NCBI GenBank assembly: GCA_003988855.1
Contig: QYAI01000001.1
Location: 248,001 to 312,000 of the forward strand
Source: Arachnopeziza araneosa
Lineage: Eukaryota > Ascomycota > Leotiomycetes > Helotiales > Arachnopezizaceae
Length of the DNA stretch: 64,000 nucleotides
Direction: 5' to 3'
The notes under the pieces are model-generated. The model was not told the origin of the DNA. It did not search any database and saw only the letters and a list, made by a program, of their open reading frames with translations. The translations under genes were made by a program, and so were the position numbers. Below, in pieces: positions 58,174-64,000 of this stretch; position 1 is the stretch's first letter; each line of letters opens with the position of its first letter.

Positions 58174-60220
58174 CTACGTAGGCACCCATGCCATCTTTCG
58201 AGTATCCAGTGGTTCTCCACTGGTCTTCGCAACTTCAGCGATTTTCTTCCCAGTCTCCCACCTGAGCATGGTCATCGAGTGCTTCGGAAATTTGAATTTC
58301 CCAGACCCATCCCATGTACTTTCTGCCACATTCACCTCCTCGCTCCCCTTCATATTCACGACCTTGACATCTCGGCCAGTAACGGTATACACAGTCACAT
58401 TCCCCCCAACTCCGTGTAACTCAACTTCAAAGTCCTCCACATCACTGATGTTCACAACTACTAGACTTACTGTTCCGGTCTCATTGACAGATGCGCTCGC
58501 GTCTAACCAACTCGCACCTCCATCAAGCACACCTTGGATCCACTGGAGCCCGGGTAGTCAGCATTTTATTATCTCAGTATGTTGTAGGAGTGAGCAGGAT
58601 CGGACATCATTAAGTGCGGCTGTCTTGGGAGCCCATCACTTGAACTGGTCTTTTCAGGAGCAAAAATAATAAAGAATCGAATAGAGCCAGGAGCTTACCG
58701 GTGGTTCAGTGGCTCCATCGTATGCATCAGAGTTCACATGCACTCCCACAGTCCAGCCTCTCATATATTTGCTAAAGAGCAGCAATGGCCACCAAGTCGT
58801 CTGTCTCAGGATTCCGTCCTTGGTAGTCATCAGAGGGCTGATAACGTTGACGCTCTGAGCAATGTTTGCCATCCCAACCCATCTGCTCTGTCTCACAAAG
58901 ACATTCAGCCACACAGCCACAGCCAATGCATCAGAAAGCGTGTACGCTTCTTCTGCTCCTTGTTCCCCGGGCGCTCTTACAGGGTCCCATACATTCCACT
59001 CATCAAAACAGATTTTCGTCCTGGGAACGGAAGGCGGGATCTTCTTCTCAATCCGAGCAATGTCAATCAACGCAGCAGCAGTTTCAATAGCTCTTTCAGC
59101 TGATAGAGGCGCTGTGGCGTTTTTGAGATGGTCTGAACTTGCTGTGTATATATGGATGCTATGCATATCGATGTATTGGATGCAAGATGTCAGGACCTCG
59201 TGGTCCCACGATGAATGCCCTGTTTCACCGCAGAGAATGAGGCAAAGACTAGGGTCGAGTAGTTTCAGCGCCTTAGCCCACTGTGCAGCAGTTTTAGAGT
59301 AGTCTGATGAAGTCATCTGGCCTACTTGCCATGATCCCCACATCTGCCATATAACTTAGCGCGGACTTCAACAGAAGGAGAGATTTTACCTCGTTGCCCA
59401 AAGCCCAGTATTTGATATTATATGGTTCTTCTCTCCCATTTTTTCGTCGAAGATTGGCATAGTAGGTATTCTTTGTCCCATTACAATACTCGACCCATGC
59501 CAGAGCTTCATCCAGAGTTCCAGTCCCGAAGTTGAGAGCAAAGTATGGCTCAACTCTCTTGTCTTTTCCTTCACTGAGAACACCAAGCCAATGCATAAAC
59601 TCATCAGTGCCTGGTTGATTCGGTCAGAGAGTCTCAAGAACCAAAGTCCAGAACTCACCAAACTCATTGGTTTCTGTTCCAAGCCAAGCCAGTTCAGGGC
59701 GTGCCGGTCTGCTTTCTTTCGGGCCAATCCCATCTTGCCAATGGTACGTAGCTACGAAATTCCCACCGGGGTATCGAATCACAGGAATGTCCAGCTCTCT
59801 CAGGGCTCCAAGCACATCACTGCGGTAGCCGTTTGAGTCGGAAAGGGGGTTTTCCGGGTCGAAGATTCCTCCATAGATGCATCGGCCCATGTGCCTATTG
59901 TATAAATGTGAGTCCATTGTTTACTATCTTATTGAGAGTAGTTTTTGACTTGAGAAAAACTTTCGCTTCTATTTTCATTTAGAAACAGATGGCTACATCT
60001 CGATACTTTGAGTGCATTGCCCATTAAGGAAAAGAATAAAATTATTCAAACAATCACATACTCCGTAAAACCTCCATATATATTTGGATCTATCATAGAC
60101 ATCAGCACAGGTCTCACTAACTCTGAAGAAGCAATAGTTACCAATCTTGGACAATCTCCTAGAAACATCGATGCTGATCGAAGGAGAAGCATCCTTTACT
60201 ATCCTGGTGAAAGTTGTCAT
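58174..60220 (-). CDS. Alpha-L-arabinofuranosidase, GH51
   Basis: Releases L-arabinose from arabinan or arabinoxylan oligosaccharides. Exons 60220-60142, 60089-60062 (28 nt), 59894-59659, 59610-59390, 59343-58699 and 58542-58174 are all in phase and give 525 aa. The N-terminus reads MTTFTRIVKDASPS and, across the micro-exon, DPNIYGGFTEHMGRCIYGG, the GH51 hallmark. Then come RYPGGNFVATYHWQDGIG, YWALGNE with the acid/base Glu, and CFDEWNVW with the nucleophile Glu. No signal peptide is evident, so the enzyme is probably intracellular and acts on imported arabino-oligosaccharides. It is divergent to a sugar transporter. Confidence 0.95.
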
Positions 60221-60772
60221 TTTGATTTTTTCCTACGTGTGCACACTTCTTGAGTTCTGAGAATTGAGGAGACGGTCTTAAGAGCCATTCATTCCCTCTT
60301 CAGACTCGCTCTGGGCCGCTACCGACGACTCATGATCAACCGTGGCGCTTTCACATAGCCATGTCTCTTCGACGGCCAGACATTTATACCAGCGGCGACA
60401 GACATAGATGACCTGATTGATTGGTGCGCATAAGGACTGGGATGGTCACTGTGGCATCAGCGTTGTAGGGGAGCTTGTCATTGATGGGAATCAATTCCCC
60501 GTCTAGCAAGCGAGGCCTCGGAAGCAGTAGAGAAAAGAACCTGAAGCCAGACAAGCTTTCTCCATGCCGAAGCGAGGACAAGACCTTCTCTCCTTAAGAG
60601 GCCCAATCATGAACAGCTCGAGAAGTTGCTCTACTGTATCCAGCTTCCCCGGACACACCCCGCACGTATTTCATCGTGAATATAAAGATGCCATGTTCTC
60701 AGAAAATCTCCCAGGCTGCCAGCTTTTTGTTTACTCTTTAGAACCTTCGAAGCCAGTCAGCAAACCGCAATA
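60221..60772. promoter_or_regulatory. Shared divergent promoter (arabinofuranosidase / sugar transporter)
   Basis: A 552-base gap between two outward-facing start codons of functionally linked genes; co-regulation is plausible. I did not identify a definite Ara1/AraR or CreA binding site. Confidence 0.45.
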
Positions 60773-62971
60773 ATGGTGCTGGCTCCAAAGTTATACCAGG
60801 TGTGTCTCCATATCCCATTCGCTACCCGTCTATTGTTGATTTTTGGTCCAGTTTCTGGTGGGCGTCTTCGCCTCTATGGGATCAATTCTGTTCGGTTACG
60901 ATCTTGGTGTGATTGCTGAAGTGTATGCCGCCGGCCCAATCCTCTCGCTTTGGCTTGCCACTAACTGTTCCAAGTGTGGCCTCTGGCTCGTTTATCGATT
61001 TCTTCGGTAATCCTGATAGTACACGAATGTACCTACTTCGTCCCTGAGATTGAGGACAAGGGGAGCTAAAGTGATCCAGTGGCATTGTTGTCAGCTTTTT
61101 CACCGGAGGAGCTTTCTGCGGAGCCGGTCTAGCAGGACCCGTATTGCCTCTCCTCCTAAGAGTAGTCTCCCAGCTAATAATGTACAGAGTGGTGATAGAC
61201 TAGGCCGTCGCTGGACAATCGTGATTGGTTGTATCATCTACTTGGTTGGAGGTGCTCTTCAGACTGGTGCTCAGAATTTGAATATGCTCTGGGCAGGCCG
61301 CTGGCTTGCCGGCCTCGGTGTTGGCTTTCTTGTCATGATTATTCCGCTATATCAATCTGAGATTGCACATCCATCCATTCGAGGTACTATTACCTCACTT
61401 CAACAGTTTATGCTTGGAATTGGAGCTTTTGTGGCAGGTGTAAGTTTCCTCTTGATATCTTCTCTCTCTATCATATTTCCTACTTAGTCACTCTTAAGTA
61501 TGCCCCGTACGCAGCTGGTGCAAGTGGTGTTTCTCCTTTCCACTCCAGCCCAAAAGATTATAAAAAGCTGCTAACATTTCGGGGTTCTAGTGGATTAGCT
61601 ACGGCACTTATGTAGGGTTGAGTAATAATGCACAGTGGCGTCTGCCTCTCGGTATTCAGATGTTGCCTGTAAGTTATCGATTGGTGTCCACGAACATTAC
61701 ATTAATCAAGTTACTGACTTGCTTGTTAGGCTGTAGTCCTTGGTGGGTTTATCGATATTTATCTTACAAAATACTTGTATCTAACTTGAATATTAGGAGT
61801 TTTGATCATGACATTCCCTGAAAGTCCTCGCGTACGTCATTCCATCTTCAAGATCCATTTGATGTTGATACCGCTTCTAGTGGCTCATCGACCATGGACG
61901 CCCTGACGAAGGTCTCAAGACACTTGCGCATCTTCATTCTCATGGAAACAAACAAGATCCTTGGGTCAGAGCGGAATTTGATCAGATCCAAGAGAGTATC
62001 ACATTCGAACATGAAAATGAAGCTAAATCTTACATCGAATTGTTCACAAACAGATCATCCTTCCGAAGATTGCTTCTTGCTTGCGCTCTTCAGGCTTCAA
62101 TTCAAATGACTGGCGTCTCGGCGATTCAATACTACAGTGTAAAGATTTACGGCCAAATCGGCATCAGTGGATCAGATGCACTAAAGTACCAAGCGATCAA
62201 TAACATCATTGCTTTGGTTGGCGAGGCTTGCTGTGTCTTATTTGTCGACAAGCTGGGGAGAAGACGGCCTCTTATTGTTGGAAATCTTTTTAACATGGTG
62301 AGCCTCTCTGTGACGTATCTCTAAGAATTGGAACTCACAAAATTTAGGTCTGCTTTCTCGTCGCCTGCATATTGATTGGTATTTTTCTCTTTCCTTTCTC
62401 TCTCTTCATCTCGTGATTGAAATTTACCTAACTCCTCAAACAGCCAAGTTCCCCCCAGGATCATCTAATAACAATGCTGCCTCGTGGGGCTTTATTATCA
62501 TGTACGTATTCCATTCACAGGTGTCAACATAGCTCATTATTTAGGACCTGGCTGTACAACTTTTCGTTCTCCGCTACTTGCGGTCCTCTATCCTGGGTCA
62601 TCCCAGCTGAGATATTCGACACGCGCACTCGATCCAAAGGTGTTTCCATTGCAACGATGGTCTCCTTCGCCTTTAATACATTGATCGGGCAGGTGACAGG
62701 TACAGCAATGACTAACATTGGATACCGATACTACTATCTCTTCATCATTTGCAACTTCACCAACGCGCTATTCTTCTATCTCTTCCTGCCCGAGACGAAG
62801 AACCTACCTCTTGAGGAGATGAACTACTTGTTTACTAATGCGCCGTTCCTGGTTGCTGGTCATGATAAGAATGCTTACCGAGCTGGATATAGCGAGGATT
62901 TGGAGAGGAGAGCTCTGGAAATTAGGGACAAAGAGGGGGTACAGGCTGACTACGAAGAGCATGCGGCATAA
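60773..62971 (+). CDS. MFS sugar/H+ symporter (hexose/pentose transporter family)
   Basis: Twelve exons: 60773-60799, 60852-60922, 60975-61028, 61080-61140, 61188-61439, 61591-61668, 61730-61742 (13 nt), 61797-61831, 61881-62297, 62348-62378, 62444-62501, 62545-62971. All phases agree and give 507 aa, the usual size. Motifs: FGYDLGVIAEV in helix 1, GDRLGRRWTI (loop 2-3), AGRWLAGLGVG, PESPRWLIDHGRPDEG (central signature), DKLGRRRPL (loop 8-9), and PETKNLPLEEM after helix 12. Sugar specificity cannot be read off. The divergent GH51 gene makes L-arabinose or an arabino-oligosaccharide a reasonable guess. Confidence 0.93.
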
Positions 62972-63151
62972 GGCCATAGATGTTACAGAGTGAAAGTGGT
63001 GTTTCTGACCTTTTGTCATCCAGAATTACTGACAAAATTACTGACAAAATTACTGACAAAATTACTGACAAAATCACACGCGTGAGATGATGGGAAGAAA
63101 AGAATAATCAACTCTCTACGGATCTAGTCTATAAATAGACGAACATATCTT
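62972..63151. other. Convergent 3' intergenic region with a tandem repeat
   Basis: A short gap between two stop codons, carrying the 12-nt tandem repeat listed next. Confidence 0.5.
63023..63075. repeat. 12-nt tandem repeat (unit AAAATTACTGAC)
   Basis: About four consecutive copies of AAAATTACTGAC, the first and last slightly changed, lie between two convergent genes. It is a minisatellite and would vary in copy number between strains. Confidence 0.9.
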
Positions 63152-64000
63152 TTAAATGCTATTTTCCACTGCGGAGAGATCATCAATTGGAACTTTCCAT
63201 TTCTCCCACTCTCCATCTCCCATTCCACCCTGCAACGGTAATCTTGTACCATCTACATCCCCCATCCCTAACACTCGACTTACCGCTTCCTTGATCCCAA
63301 CGGTCCCAAACTTGACCACCAATTCCTCAGCCGCACTAATCTTATACTGCAGAAGCCTCCTCTCCTTTACTTCCTCATCCGTGGGTTGATTTTTGACCGA
63401 CAACGTATATAGCTTTACTACAGACTTGGGAAAGAAGCCTGCACATCCATCAATCGCACCTGAGAGTCCGAGAGAAAGTATAGGTAGCAATTGCTGGCCC
63501 AAGCCAGTGAACGAGTGAAATTTCTTATGGTCGATATTCGGGTTTGCGCCTATCTGGGCATGAACGGAGACGTCGCCGTGAGAAAGCTTGCAACCGACGA
63601 TATTTGGGTGTTTCGAGAGCTCAACGTAAGTGGATGGCCGCACAACCACGTTGTTGGATACACCTGGGTAATGATAACTGTCCAAGTCAGAACCTCACCA
63701 TGAACAGCCACTTGAGATTGGAACAGAGAGGAGCCTCACACCATGATGGGGATCGGACTCCGATCCGCAACGGCCCTAAACCATCTTATGATGCCGTCTT
63801 GGGTACTCGCGCCTGCAAAGTAGCCGGGCACGAGACACAACCCCCATTGGACACCCGCCTCCTTTGCGCTCGTCAACTGCTCCACCACCTCATCGATGTT
63901 CTGCACCGCCGTCCCGGCAATGAGGGGATACTCCTTGAAACCGGCCTCGTCGTACGCTTTCCGCACCGAGGAGAGGACGGAGAAGCGCTCCGCGTTGGTG
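63152..64000 (-). CDS. 2-keto-3-deoxy-sugar-acid aldolase, DHDPS/NAL family (N-terminus beyond the window)
   Basis: Class I aldolase of the DHDPS family. Exons 63152-63677 and 63740 to beyond 64000, in phase; the frame is still open at the right edge, so the N-terminus is missing. Visible motifs: PLIAGTAVQNIDEV, WGLCLVPGYFAGAS, IPIMVYHYPGVSNN with the family's catalytic Tyr region, and NIVGCKLSHGDVS with the Schiff-base Lys. KLSHG is typical of fungal L-threo-3-deoxy-hexulosonate (2-keto-3-deoxy-L-galactonate) aldolases in D-galacturonate catabolism, but other keto-deoxy-acid aldolases in fungi look alike. It converges with the sugar transporter, which supports a sugar-catabolic role. Confidence 0.85.

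Overview
The window is nuclear DNA of a filamentous ascomycete (Pezizomycotina). The evidence is short GT-AG introns of about 45-280 nt, a Dicer-like 2 gene, and fungal versions of a GH16 beta-glucan synthesis protein, a GT34 mannosyltransferase, Ypd1, Cyc8/Ssn6 and a GH51 arabinofuranosidase next to a sugar transporter. The families and intron style fit Leotiomycetes, but I cannot prove the class from sequence alone. I see no bacterial operon, CRISPR array, rRNA, complete tRNA or intact transposon.

Layout. 0-8.3 kb: the C-terminal end of an unidentified proline-rich protein (+), an intact 10-exon Dicer-like 2 gene (-), a divergently transcribed 2H-phosphoesterase (ASCC1/AKAP7 type, +), and the phosphorelay protein Ypd1 (-). 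8.3-21.7 kb: gene-poor. It holds one coiled-coil hypothetical gene (+), one small-molecule O-methyltransferase (-), one zinc-finger-like hypothetical gene (+), and long stretches with no credible gene. 21.7-28.6 kb: a RING-CH E3 ligase (-), proteasome alpha-2 (+), an RCC1-repeat protein (-) and an Hsp70-like ATPase (+). 29.3-40.6 kb: a GT34 mannosyltransferase (+), sphingosine-1-phosphate lyase (+), a mitochondrial PDK-type kinase (-), an SGNH-like membrane protein (+) and a Kre6/Skn1-type GH16 protein (-). 42.8-49 kb: a putatively lipid-anchored hypothetical protein (-), ribosomal protein uL3 (-) and the Cyc8/Ssn6 corepressor (-), followed by 4.5 kb without a convincing gene. 53.5-64 kb: a TMEM115-like Golgi protein (-), a TBL1/Sif2-like WD40 protein (+), a GH51 alpha-L-arabinofuranosidase (-), a divergent MFS sugar transporter (+), and the C-terminal part of a 2-keto-3-deoxy-sugar-acid aldolase (-) cut by the right edge.

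How they work together. Most genes are ordinary housekeeping or cell-wall genes. Two neighbourhoods suggest shared function. One is Dicer plus an RNA-type 2H phosphoesterase, divergent across about 230 bp. The other is a plant-cell-wall sugar module: arabinofuranosidase, sugar transporter, keto-deoxy-sugar-acid aldolase. A RING-CH ligase and a proteasome subunit also share an upstream region. For most multi-exon genes I placed the introns by hand and checked that the phases give one uninterrupted frame, so lengths quoted as aa are totals of those models. Several models need very short exons (13, 17, 20, 28 and 29 nt) that automated annotation can miss.
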